A stretch of DNA of 64,000 bases from Pyrocephalus nanus (lineage: Eukaryota > Chordata > Aves > Passeriformes > Tyrannidae). Position numbers and translations under genes: made by a program. Positions 12,974 through 24,808 of this stretch are shown here, piece by piece. Below the pieces are notes generated by a model. The model was not told where the DNA came from and did no database searches. It saw only the letters and a list, made by a program, of their open reading frames with translations. How positions within the stretch are numbered: position 1 is the stretch's first letter; each line of letters opens with the position of its first letter. The stretch spans positions 38,192,232 to 38,256,231 of the forward strand of contig CM076267.1 in the NCBI GenBank assembly GCA_038380795.1, read 5' to 3'.

Positions 12974-13664
12974 ATTAAAGCATCACTCTTTTTTTTTGCA
13001 GGGAACTCAGCACAGTACTAAGGGCAAGGCTCTGCTTTTCATGGCTCATCATTACTTTCCTGTAAACAGAATTAACAATTTAAATTTTTCAGGAAGTCTA
13101 ACCATATTATTGCCACTGGGACATGAGCAAAGAGGTTCTATAAAATCTCCACTCTGTGTGACGTGTTCCAAAGTTGTACCAAATCTCAGACGTGATTGCC
13201 AAGCCTGGAAGACAGTACCTTTTTTAATAGCTTAAGGTAGACTGAAGGCTTTTATAGCTGAGCTATAGCAAGAACACAGCAAAACTCTAAAATTTATTAT
13301 GAGTACAGGTCAAAGTAATCTTTCGTTTGTCAAAAGATAAGTTTTATCTCCCCACGACCTGGTTAAAAAAATTCTGTAACATCTTAGTATTCACTAGGTA
13401 CCTTAAAGTAATTGTAAACTATTTGTAAATTACTTTGTTTGGAATTTTAAGACTTTATTTTAAACATTTAAGATCTACATTTAAGGCCTTGCATATAACC
13501 ATTCCCACTTTATGGCACCTTCTTTATGGTCCTAAAAGTTTATTTCTCATGTACAGAGCACAGAGAATACCTTGGAAACAAAAAGTTCCAAAGTAAGGTT
13601 TAGTGCTTTTAGAGTGATTTTCAGTGGTGTTCAACACGTGACATTTTCACTGTAGTTGGTATAA

Positions 13665-13805
13665 GCACAGGCCTGGTGAATCAGATCATTAAATCTCCCT
13701 GGTTATAACCTAGGCAAGTTTCCCATTCTCTGTGTTTCTTTCAAGAGACATTAGGATGATAAGGGTAGTTCCGGCACAGAGAAAGGAATGAGCATATTGA
13801 CATTT
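13665..13805 (-). repeat. possible ancient MIR SINE relic
   Basis: In plus-strand order the segment reads 'taacctaggcaagttt', 'attctctgtgtttct', 'attaggatgataagggtagttcc', 'cacagag'. This parallels the reverse complement of the MIR core: 'aaccttgggcaagtcact', 'cctctctgtgcctcagttt', 'gggataataatagtacc', 'cacagagttg'. It is diverged and the ends are not definable. The similarity is judged by eye. Confidence 0.4.
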
Positions 13806-15708
13806 ATTACAGCAAATCAATATACCAGATATCTGCAATTAATTAAGTCTTTAGATTTACTGGGCTAATTGTACTTTCTTGAAAAGTAATTGTTTCCCCT
13901 GTGTACTTAGATATGATGCTAAGAAACAAAGTTATATCTGTGAATGTACTCACTAACTCAACATCCCATATATTCATTTTCCTTGTGTTAATTCTCAGTG
14001 ACGACACACCATTCCTTTACTGACAGGTGATATTATTAAATATTTAGCTCACAGAGTAGATAATTGGAGTATTTCTGCTGCCAGTGTTAATTTACTCAAG
14101 CTGGTGATTCATGCTGATCCACATGAGAAAAACTGTAACTAAATCCACACTTTAAGCCACGGGAATCAGAAGCTGAAGCAGAAGAAAGAAATTGCCAACT
14201 AAACTACACAGTTGCAGGGAGATAGAACAAAGGCACCTAAGCAATTCATCACATTGGCTTCATGCACATTTTAATTTATTGTGCACTTCCACTTGGGATG
14301 CACAGTGCATCGTTGGACTGCATCATGTTATTTCTTTTTTCAAATTCTAACTCTCTAAAAATGTAATGTATTGCTTAAATTGAAAGTTAACTTAGATATT
14401 TTGTATAGAAGATGTTTGGGGACTGATTTAGAATTGTGCATATGACCAACACTTCATCCAACTTGTGCTGCTTGGGATACCCATACAATAGCAAAGACTT
14501 CGTGTGCTATTAAGGCATGAAAAAATCAGGCTATTGCTTAGAGGAAAGAGCTAATCCAACAATATGCAAATTCTTAAATGAGTCGTTTTTCTTTAACACT
14601 GTGTAACAAACCAAAATCAAATTCTCCTACCTCCACACTTACTCATTTTCTTTAGGGTCCCTGTGTTGTATCATAGATTGAATATAGCTCAGAAAGCTAT
14701 TTAATATTATAAAATTGAATGGATTTTAATTCTGTAAAGCTGCAAACCAAAAACTTCAGCCCACACATAGTCCAGTGGCATAGATGAAGTCGAGTGTTAC
14801 ACACCTAGAACTGACATCCACTCCCTCCAACCAGTCCATGGCCTTTTTCATATGCAGCCACAATAAGTGTAGCAAGAAAAATGAACATTATAAGAACACT
14901 CCAAGGATTTATTCTTCTCAATACAAAGGTAAATCTTCATCTATTCAGCATATTGTTTTATAACTGGAGGCCTAACACACTAGGCAGGTGCCACAATCTC
15001 TCTGCAAGGGCCAATAGCTCCTGACAAAGAGACAGCAAAGCCTCTTCACTTCATACATGTTTTCAAGGCAGTTGAAGAGACAACTGCAGTTTCACCATCT
15101 ACAATTTGATTGTTTATAAGTTGGTCTATGTTTTTCTGTATTATTTGGAAGTGTCTGTGATACCCTCTTCTTGTTCAGACACTGGAAATGTTAATCTCAC
15201 GTAAATGACTGCATGAAAACATGATTTAATGGATCACTTCATCAGGATACTGTGGATGCCTCATGTTGCTGGTGAGCTGTCCCTCAGTGCATCAGTGGTA
15301 CAAAACAAAAGATAAACTCTTTCTTCCCTTTTCCCTCTCTGTTGAATGGATATCAGGTCAATGTTAGTCTGGGTTTCTTTCAGACTGAAAGAAAAAAACA
15401 AAATCTGTTTTAATTGTTTGGTCATCTGCCCTGTGGAGGGTATTTTCATCCTTTCAACACACACTGCAGTCATGTTTTGTGAACACTGCTGATCAACATG
15501 ACTACTATCTGCCACTTTAGTTTTGTCAGCAGGCTGATATACTTGTTTATGTATTGATTTTTTTCTTGAAGTTGACATCCTTCTATCAAACAGTCACAAA
15601 CCTGACGTTTCATATTTAAATAACTGCAGAGTCATTAATCAGAAAGTAATGCATGATAGTAATTTATAGAGAACACAAATATATGCTTGAACATTTTTAT
15701 ACCTCTCT
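13806..15708. other. non-coding unique sequence
   Basis: No gene or repeat was recognised. An octamer ATGCAAAT at 14564-14571 directly follows AACAAT (14558-14563). The base 'ctctct' run at 15703-15708 is the left target-site duplication of the adjoining LTR. Confidence 0.5.
15703..15708. repeat. 6-bp target-site duplication, left copy
   Basis: The sequence 'ctctct' is repeated exactly at 16323-16328, immediately outside both ends of the LTR. A 6-bp duplication is the size made by class II (ERVK/betaretrovirus and alpharetrovirus-type) integrases. The dinucleotide nature of the sequence makes chance slightly more likely. Confidence 0.75.
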
Positions 15709-16322
15709 TGTGATGGTTTTGGTCTAGGCCTTCCTGGTGACCAGTTTGTAACCAAGGAAGTGGCCAAGTACCCAGTATTCCATACGATTTTTACGTAAAC
15801 CGGAGTATAAATGAGTTGGAGATTAGAGGTCTCGCTCTCTTCTCTTCCGGCGAGGTTTGGGAACAGTGGGTCCCTGTGTTGGTCTCGCTTATCTAAGGCT
15901 GAGGCCTGCAGAATCCACTGTCCTGCCACGTGGAGGTTTGGAGAGTGCTGGCCGTGTCTGCCAACCCTGCTGTTTTAAGGGACGTGGTGAGATTTGTTTT
16001 ACTAGTTATTTTACTAGTTCTCAGGTTTGATTGTGCATATCTATTCGGTGTCCCTTTTTGTTCCCTCTTGTCCTTTTTTCCCCTTTCCCTATCCCTTCGG
16101 GGGGGTGATTCCCTTTTACTGTGTATATAGCATCTTAACTGTATATAACTGTGATTTATGTAAATATATATATTTTTATATGAGCAGCTTGACTTTGGGT
16201 TCTTTAATTTTTATAGTTTTTTTTTTTTCTTTCTTTACCCTAAGGGAAGAGGGAAGGGGGAAGGGAGGGCTGCAACTGGAAGTTTGGGCATTTGGCAGGG
16301 AGCCAAGGTCCAAACCATCACA
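15709..16322 (+). mobile_element. solo LTR of an endogenous retrovirus (ERVK-like by duplication size)
   Basis: The 614-bp segment starts TGTGATGGTTT and ends AAACCATCACA, a perfect 11-bp terminal inverted repeat with the canonical TG...CA ends. A perfect 6-bp duplication flanks it. It contains a TATA-type box (TATAAAT, 15806-15812), a pyrimidine-rich middle, and AT-rich sequence with 'taaatatatata' near 16158-16170 that could act as a degenerate polyadenylation region. No gag, pol or env sequence is next to it, so it is a solo LTR left after recombination between two LTRs. Plus orientation is inferred from the TATA box and is uncertain. Open frames inside are spurious. Confidence 0.88.
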
Positions 16323-16328
16323 CTCTCT
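16323..16328. repeat. 6-bp target-site duplication, right copy
   Basis: Exact copy of 15703-15708 ('ctctct') immediately after the CA end of the LTR. Confidence 0.75.
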
Positions 16329-17955
16329 GAACTACAAAGTGATGATATAGCACCCATTATCAAAGTTTTTTAATTTAATTTCTGATAAAACAGTAAACAA
16401 TGAGACAAATAGCTGCAGGTGAAGCTGCTGCTTGGTAGCCACTTCAGTTTGACTCTCCCTAACATTTGTATGACATCACATCCATAATTTATAAATTCCA
16501 TAAAAAGATACATGGAAAAAAAGTGAGAAGCTGTGTAGTTGTGCAGGGAGAAGAAGAGAGGGAGATGGTTCTTGGGAAGCCTGGAATTATTTACCAATAA
16601 ATTGTCATTTGAAAAACAGCAGGTGACAAAGGGTAATAAATGTGCACAATTAGAGGTAAAATGTGACATCTTTAGAAAGCCAGATTATAAAGGTCAGTGC
16701 AGTCTAAGGTCAACTGGGAATGTTTCACTGCAGTAGCACATGTTTAAGATGCTCAGGTAAACAGGCAACAGCTCAAAACAAATATGTGGTTAAATGAACA
16801 GCTTTGGGATGAGATCTGTGTCAGAACCTGAGTGAAGTAATAATGTGCTGGAGACAACACTCTCCATATGTCTCATATGTCCAAGCACAACAACATGTCG
16901 AGATACCACACGTGTCAAGGAACTGGGACACTGTGAAAATCTGTAAGTAGGCAATTATGTATTATCAGGCAGCTGAAAACCCTTTGATTTGTTCTAACCA
17001 GGAAATTCTTAATCCTGAGAAAAACAAAACACTCAAAGTCCATCACAGGAAAGCTGGAATGCATGACTGAAGGAAAATCAGTGCTTGTAAGCTTGAGTGT
17101 AATAAAGAAATATGTTCAGGAAAAAGGTATTCCCTTGGTTTCCTCTTCCTGAAGGCAAGTAAAGCTTCCTACGCAGGGTGAGAGATTTAATCATAAAATA
17201 AGGGGAAGAAAATAGAGAAACACTTGTTATAATAACTTTTGAATAGCATCCAGCTACCTTTGGTTTTAAAGGACTGACTGACTTGCTCTTGACTCTGTAT
17301 TACAAGTTTGTTGATTGTTCCCTTTGGAAGTGAAACTGCTTTTTTGATTAAAATAAAGTAAAATAGCTTTTGCCTGTTTTGTATTATGATTGTTCTAAAA
17401 TCCCCAGTGAACTATTCCTATCCTTGATACTTAAAATGCAAATTGACATGGGGATCCAAAAAAGTATTTATATTACAGCAATTAATAGTTGCAGATAGTT
17501 CTACACAAGCACAGTTGTCAGAACTACAGTTCCCTCTGTGCTAAGGAAAAATATATGAGTAGGACCCGCAAAAGTTAAAATTCTTTTAATAATTAGTGAA
17601 GTGATAAAATGTAGAACTAAGTTATGTCCTACGGTTGTAAGCCATAAAACCAAGCCATAAATGTAACTGTATCAATTCCCTATTTCTTTTTTAGCCTATA
17701 ATAGTGTAAAATACATGGAAGTAACTGCCTAAAGGAGAATGAATGCATGAAATAATGCATTATTTAGGTCATGAATTCTTTTCTAGAAATTTGTGTGCTG
17801 ATGTTATTAGACTCAAGAGTCAATCTCAGCTGGAAAATGCAGGTCAATTTTTTTGGCATGAGTTTCATACTTTCTGTTTTTCTGCCCAGTATAAAATATA
17901 CACAGTCTTGCTTCATCAGCTTCCAGTAATCCTTTTCTCATCCTTCACCTCAGTC

Positions 17956-17980
17956 TTTTTTTTTTTTTTTTTTTTTTTTT
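17956..17980. repeat. T25 homopolymer
   Basis: Twenty-five consecutive T. It could be the poly(A) tail of a minus-strand retroposed copy, but the adjacent sequence shows no family I recognise. Confidence 0.9.
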
Positions 17981-18920
17981 CCCTTGGAATACTTTTTATG
18001 ATATTAAAGATTTCTGAGTCAAAACAACAGATCAACAGCTTCCTACCTCAGTATATTTGTTAGTTATCCATTATCTAGTACTCCATTAAGTTTGATAGAT
18101 TTATTAAGCTGTCTTTTCAAAGAGCAGTTTCATGGCAGTTTTGCTATTCTGGAGTGGAATTTGTCTATCTCCCCTTCGTCTCTATTATGACAGTTAATTT
18201 CCGCTTTTCTCAGATATGCTTATTTTCATTTCCAGCAGTTTTCCTGCCTCCATCCTCATGCTCCCTGTTATCATTCTCACTGAAAATTGAGTGAATGCAT
18301 TCCTTTAGTTCAGGTGCAGTATCTTGATCAGCTCCAACCTCATCCTTGTTGTCAAAGCACGAGCACACCATTTTATCTCATGACCAAAATACCTTTTTTA
18401 TCAGCTTTAATTTCCCTTCTAAAATATAATTGTGTTTGCCTTTTGACAATTATTGCTTAAGCCTGACAGTCCCTCACCTTTAAGACACAGCTTTCTGGAA
18501 CACACACCTTTCTCTGTGAGCCTCCTGTAATTTCCTTTATATCCTCTCTCTGAGACGGCAACTTTTCCCTTTAGGGGTATCTTCCCACTCCCTTCTGGAG
18601 TACAGTGGAAAGTGGCAGTTCACCCTAAAACTGAATCAGCACAGAAAGTAACATTCAGTTTGAGCTGATGGTCTTTCTAATGGGTTTGTTGCTTAACTGA
18701 ATTCCCAAAAATAAGTTAAGATGCACAAGGTATTTCCCTGTGAGAAGATCTGGAATTAGGAGAAGTTTTTGTGAGCATAATTTAGATTGCCCTGAATTCA
18801 GATTTTACTGCAAGTACCTTTAGGTCCTACATCTCATTTCGTAGCTGATCTTCGGTATTTATTCTAGCTTTTGTCCAAGTAGGAAATGTTGAATAGCACA
18901 GTAGAGGAAAAGGTGTTCTT

Positions 18921-18979
18921 TATTGGTTTTGGTTTGGTTTTGTTTGTTTTGTTTTTTGTTTTGTTTTTTTTTTTTTTGT
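18921..18979. repeat. T/G-rich low-complexity tract
   Basis: Degenerate (TTTTG)/(TTTGG) units grading into a T15 run. Confidence 0.8.
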
Positions 18980-21900
18980 GACTTACGTGCAACTCTACAC
19001 CTCTGAAGAAAATACTACCCATACATTTTTAAAATAAATAGCAAAGGAAACTACCTAAATAAATATCCAAAAGGCGTTTTCTAAATAAATATCATATCAA
19101 ATAAAGGAAGATTCTGTGACTCTCTCTCTAAAGGTCCATCACGCTGAACAATGACCCCCTAGGAACTGTCAGTTCTACTGGTGTCAAACCAAAGTACAAC
19201 ACTGCATTCTCCTTCCACTCTCCTGCCACCCTTATCACTGCACTAACAGAGAAACCTACTTTTCAGATTACAGATTTTCAGATTTTCTGGAGCACCTCTC
19301 TTCAAGGTACACTGTTAGTGTTTTGCCTCCTATTTTGATTTTTGCCATAATAAATCTTTATAACTTCAGATGCCAGCAGAGATGCCCTCACTGAGGAATT
19401 TCACCCTGGGAAGCCAGATGGAAATAATTAACCAAGGACTCAGATACAATGACTTGTGTTTCTTATAGTTTGTAATCCTAGGTTGCCAAACGAACATCTG
19501 AAAGTAAAATTAATTAGAAACAGAGTTCAAACCTGTCATTATTACATGATCTTTAAAGAGAGAAAAAGACCAACAGAAAGAGAAGAGGGGAATTGCACAG
19601 CAGAGATTTCTAGACTGTTGCAAATTTCTGCTTTGAGGGATCAGAATCTCTTTAAGCTTTTGTCCATTATTAATAAAGATCCCCCAGCCAGGCAGAATGC
19701 CTGCAATGTTGGCACCCTCCTGCCTGCCTCTCACAGCTCCAAGTCCCCTGCACCTGTTCAGTCCCCTCTCTCCTTGCCACTTGCTTTCTAATTTCAGCCC
19801 CAACAATATTTAGAAATTGTCTTAGACAGAGAATTCCAGGGTGCCCTTTTCCTGTTTATCAGAAAAAAACAAAAAACACAAAAACAAAACCCCACAACTG
19901 TTGTATGGTCTTGAATGTAAAATTGAATTGTAAAAGTTGATTCCTAAAATCTTGCATGTTTGAAAAGAAGTCTCATAAACTAGTGAACAGTGAGCCTCAG
20001 ATTAGAGAAATCCTGGAGCAATTTTTATACATGGAAATATCATCCAAGTCCAGTCTGTAATAATAATAAAAAAAAAGTCTGTGATTTCTTGTTCTTTTTA
20101 ACCTTTATAAAATATGTTTGTATTTTAATTTAGCTTCAGTTCCTCCAAGAATCTTACAATGAAATTAATGAGATTTAAAAAAAAAAAAATCCATGGAAAT
20201 ACATTTAATGGATTTCCAGAGACAGCCTGGGCTGGGTAACTGATGGTAAATGTCCTCTGCTGAGCCAAGTCCATCCCTGAGAATACGACAGCAGGGAAAA
20301 GCAGGCAAGGAGAATACCACTCAAGTTCCCTGCAGCAGCACAGGCTGATCCCTCAAATTTTGAGACAAGCAAAAACCAGTGATGTTCCTCCCAGTGCATC
20401 AGAAGGAAGTCAAAGATTTGCTGTTATAGAGGGAAACAATTAAAAAGTTGATATTCAGAAAAACCTGTAGGAAAAGAAATGCCCAGAAAATCTGTAGGAG
20501 GAAAGAGAAATCCCTCCTTTCAAAACTTTTGATCTTTGTGCAATCTCCTTCACTATTTTCTGTATTTTGAGAGTTCTTTTTTGCCAATAGTGCTCTTGTA
20601 AGATTTAATTTTAGAATGGCATACTGAGAATCCCATGCCCCACCACATAAAATCATCCTCACCATGTATTTGTACATACAAATATATACATCTTTGTATA
20701 TTTCAATATATTTTCTAATATTCACAATATACATTTATTTCTAATTCTTGTGTTAATTGGAGTGGAATGCTGTTTTCCAGGAGGCTTGCACAAAAGTAAC
20801 AAACTTTAAAACAGAAGTCCTTCTTCAAAGGTCTTTTTTCTTAGGAAAGATATTCCCAAAACAGTCTTAGGTACCTTAGAACCTATAAGTGCTTTATTTA
20901 GGTGGAAAAGCCAGAAGTTACTCGCACGTCATTTACTTTCCTATCCATCTGACAACATCCACAGATGAGGCATGGAGTGGAAAACCCAGGGGCACCACAA
21001 TAGATGCAAAAATCCTTCTGGATTAGTTAATTTAATGCACATCAGCAGTTTAGGATAAACTCACTGACCTTCTGTACAGCCAAGTCACATCTACCACCTG
21101 TAAAATGAATTTGTCAATCCCTGCTAGAGCTCCTGAGCCATAATCTGAACCAGAGAAGAAAAGCACTAAGATAAAAACCATCTAAATCCAGATTCTGGAT
21201 GTTTTTATAATCACCTTTTCACTGACAAATTACCTCTTCCCCTCCATTCTACCCCCATTTAATTGGATGCCCAGACCTCATAAAGTTGGAGGCAAAAACT
21301 TCCCCACTACTAAATTTATTTAATATGTTGCTGTAAAGTCTTCAACAGTTAAGAAGTTTGCACTGAAGACTTTTTTCTGCTCTAAAACTCATGAATAAAA
21401 CAAGAGTAGAACGACAAAGATGTTAAATCAATATTATAATTAACAGGGGTCAATTAGAGACGTTTTGCCTATTGGTTTCAAACACATTTTTCTGTCAAAT
21501 AAAGACCTTCCCAGTGACAGCATTTTCAATATCTAAATGGAAAAATCCCATAATGTAAAGTTTGCCTTGCTTTTAAAAGCTTTTTCTTACTCTTTACAAT
21601 ATACTGCAGCTCAGATCTCATAACACCTTTTCTTTAAAATATCACGGACTCCTCTTGAAAAGCATTTTAACAGGTTTTTTAGCATTTCTTTGATTTTTTT
21701 TTCCAGGAATGTATAGATTTTATGAAAAAACTGTAAAAAGTACATTAAAATCCACTGAAAACACAGAATTAAGCATTCTCATGTAAGGAATTCTAAAAAT
21801 GCTTGTATATGGCCTATATAAAATCTTATTTCATGAAATCATTTGAACAATGAATAGGTCACATCCCCCAAATAGAGGCTGTGAATACAACTGATGATGC

Positions 21901-23589
21901 TTTTAAGCAGCCAAGCTTGAAACCACTAAACCCCTCATAATTACATGCTTATTTCAACATTTGAGTTCTCTACTGTTTCTTCATTTCTTGAGAGAATTAT
22001 CATCTCAAAGAATATTAGGAAAACAGGAGAATCCAGTTGAGGCACATTTACCTTGGAGTTAAATTGTTATTACATTCAGGGTGGGGGTTTTTTAACTGAC
22101 TCAAAAAAATGCAAAGATAATGACTGCAGAAATGCAATGGTGCAGCCCATAAATAAACAGCAGTTTCTTCTTTAAGTTTCGAGGATATTTCCAGGAGCAC
22201 AGAATTGTTTTCAGTTTTACTTCCTACCATGTATTTCCACCCTACTGTCGACCAGAATCACATGAACAGATTTTCAGTAGACACCGACTGTTCCAGCTCC
22301 ACTGACAGCACAAACTGTTCATGGGGGCACCCAAGACTCTTAAAATGGAAAAACACTGAATTTCATTGCCTGTCTCCTGCAGCCTGACCTTCAGTTGGTG
22401 CGCAGAGGTGCCAAAATCATGTAGTACACAATACCACCCGCTGCTTTCTCTCTTGATTTATAATTAAGTTACACTTTTAAAAGCTGATAAAGCTTTTGAT
22501 AGAGTTATGCCACTCTTCTTGCTTCTCAGATTCAAGATCTACTTCCCTTTGAGACTCTTCTGGTCTTTTCATCCAATTCTAGTGTCTACTTCAACATTTT
22601 AGCAGGAGGATTGTTTTCCAAGGACCTCCACTAAAGACATTGACTGCTCATATTCGGATGACTGGTTCATTAATATTCCTGTGTCCTTCACAGAAAGTTG
22701 TTTTTATGTTCTAATCATCTTTCCAGGGGCCAGAAACATAAACCAGGTCATTATGAGTTGATTCAAATGAATGTCCAATGACTTTCTAATTTTCATTTCA
22801 CACTTGACAGCCTTACTGTCTGTTTTTGGCAACAGTTCTGCTGAAATACTCTCATTAGATATTTTGGAAAGTTTTTTTTTTTTTTTTTTAATCTTTCTGA
22901 AGCCATGCCTGATCAAGAGGGCTGCAGCATGAACACACACAACCATTTCACACAGAAAATGCTTGGGAGTTAGAATTGTCTTCCATTTAAAGGCCTCTGC
23001 TCTAAAGCTTCTCTAGGATTTACACTGAGAGAAAAATTTCAATAAATTTTTAGGCTTAAATTTCATCTGAAGAATGCTGTCAGTTGTGTTTATTCCTGAT
23101 GTTATGCTAAGGAGCAACATCATCATTTAAAAAAAAAAGGAATGTATTTATGGCTTACATAGAAAACATGGGCCTTATAAGGATTTTCAGCCTCCAAGTT
23201 TTGATACCTACTGAAAAAAACTGGTCTTGGAATTGGTCATTTGGAATCAGTACCTGAGGAAAGGATTAGTGCACACTGCCACCAGAGTATTTTATTTTCC
23301 TTCTGTTAAGTTGGGCAGTAAAACCTGCCTTCCTAAAGGGATCTCAGTGGTCAGTGACTGCTACACTCCTCAAACAAACATATGTTATTCTATTTAGAAA
23401 GAACAGAAATTTATTTTGGTGGTGTTGCTCCTCTAGAATCCTTATATTTAAAGTATATCTAATGACCTCTTTTTTTTTATTTTGATTTACTGAATTATGA
23501 TTGACAGAGGAATTTACAGTTTTGAGGAATAGTTTGAACTTTATCTCCAGATTTAGGATTTTTTGCTTGTTTGTTTCTGAGTTGGGTTT

Positions 23590-23612
23590 CTTGTTTGTTT
23601 GTTTGTTTTTTT
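23590..23612. repeat. (TTTG)n microsatellite
   Basis: About five TTTG units followed by a T run. Confidence 0.85.
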
Positions 23613-24755
23613 CTTCCTTCTCCTAATCCCACTACAGGCTGGAGAGATGCAAAGGGTTATTCCCAGAGCTAGGCATGTCTGATAATTCCATTTTCTGCTC
23701 TCTGGGTGCACCTCCAGGGTTCAGGAGCTGTGCATTCCTAGGTTGTTTCAGCAATATGCTACACTGCCACATTTTATATTGCTTATATTGTTTTGAATGT
23801 TTAGACAATCTCTGCTAACCTAAAGAGTCTTTGCAGTCCTCTGAGAGCTGTGGAGAAATTTAGTGGTTATGTCAATAATAACTCATTTCATTCCTTTCTA
23901 TATCCCTTATTTTATAACATTCCTACTGGAGTCACTTCCAAAACAAAGGAACATATTTTTTTTCCTTAATTGTATTCTTACACTCCAAGGTAAACTTCTA
24001 ATTATTTAGTGATGCCTGTCATTCTGTTTGGTTTCAGACTCACCCAGTTAAGGATGCTGGTTTGGATCTGAGGCTCCTGGAGGATTTTATTTTCCCTGAA
24101 CACAGGGCAGGATTCTGTTGCATCCAGAAATCATCATGTTACTCCAACAAGCCAAATTCCTGATTTATTACATAATGATACCCAAATAGGCTGTTCACAC
24201 AAATTTAATTACTGTTTACAAGCATAACATGAATCAGTGTATTGGTTTATTATTATTCTGTTGCCTGTATTTTTTCCTGTTAAAGCAAACATTTCATTGC
24301 TAAATATTGTACTGACCCTTGTGGGATAAAGTTATACTTAAGCTCTACAAAAATATTTCACTATCAGCTTTACATTCTGTGGGGTTTTTTCAATTTTTAT
24401 TTGTTTCTTACAGTCTTCTATAGTCCTTACTTTCTAGATTGCTGTATCCCAACCACTGCCATGTTTCTGTGGAAACAAAGGAGGTTCAATCTTCTCAAAT
24501 TTTTAAAAATCCTTTTTTCCCCCTGTTGTTTGAAATCTCTGAAATAAGATTTCATTATTAATTCATAATTAATTTCAACATTATTCTGAAAAAATACTTT
24601 GACAGGAATGCCTTCACTGATTCATACAAACTTCTTATGATATAGCTTCGAGGGCAGACACATAAATGAACAATAGAAACAAGAAAGTTATTTGGTATAA
24701 AAGTTTAGACACAACTGTTGCTACTACTATGCATTAATGATGTTATTCACATTTA

Positions 24756-24808
24756 GATTCAAGATCAGAAGCAGAAGAATTGAAAGCTCACTTGAAAAGA
24801 CTTCAAGA
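24756..24808 (+). other. weak exon candidate (53 bp)
   Basis: The left border 'gttattcacatttag' is an acceptable acceptor. The right border CAAGAT|GTAAGTA is an excellent donor. In one open frame the segment reads SRSEAEELKAHLKRLQD, with hydrophobic spacing like a coiled coil. A second frame is also open. I cannot name the protein, and there is no supporting exon in a fixed phase nearby. A chance match or an unrecognised exon of a gene whose intron fills the window are both possible. Confidence 0.2.

Larger units (their letters stand above)
10886..13664. other. non-coding unique sequence
   Basis: No named gene is seen. It contains a splice-bordered open segment at 11941-11995 and two adjacent hairpins at 12901-12973, both described separately. 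The remainder is AT-rich, with short chance frames only. Confidence 0.5.
16329..24755. other. non-coding unique sequence
   Basis: No gene is supported over this 8.4-kb stretch. It holds a T25 run (17956-17980), a T/G-rich low-complexity tract (18921-18979), an (TTTG)n run (23590-23612) and other A/T homopolymers. The longest frames (106-111 codons) show no recognisable domain. Confidence 0.55.

Noticed and set aside
14558..14571. AACAAT abutting ATGCAAAT
   Set aside because: Octamers recur by chance in this AT-rich window (also near 3697, 11873, 17436, 52929 and 61941), and the SOX word is in the unusual orientation.
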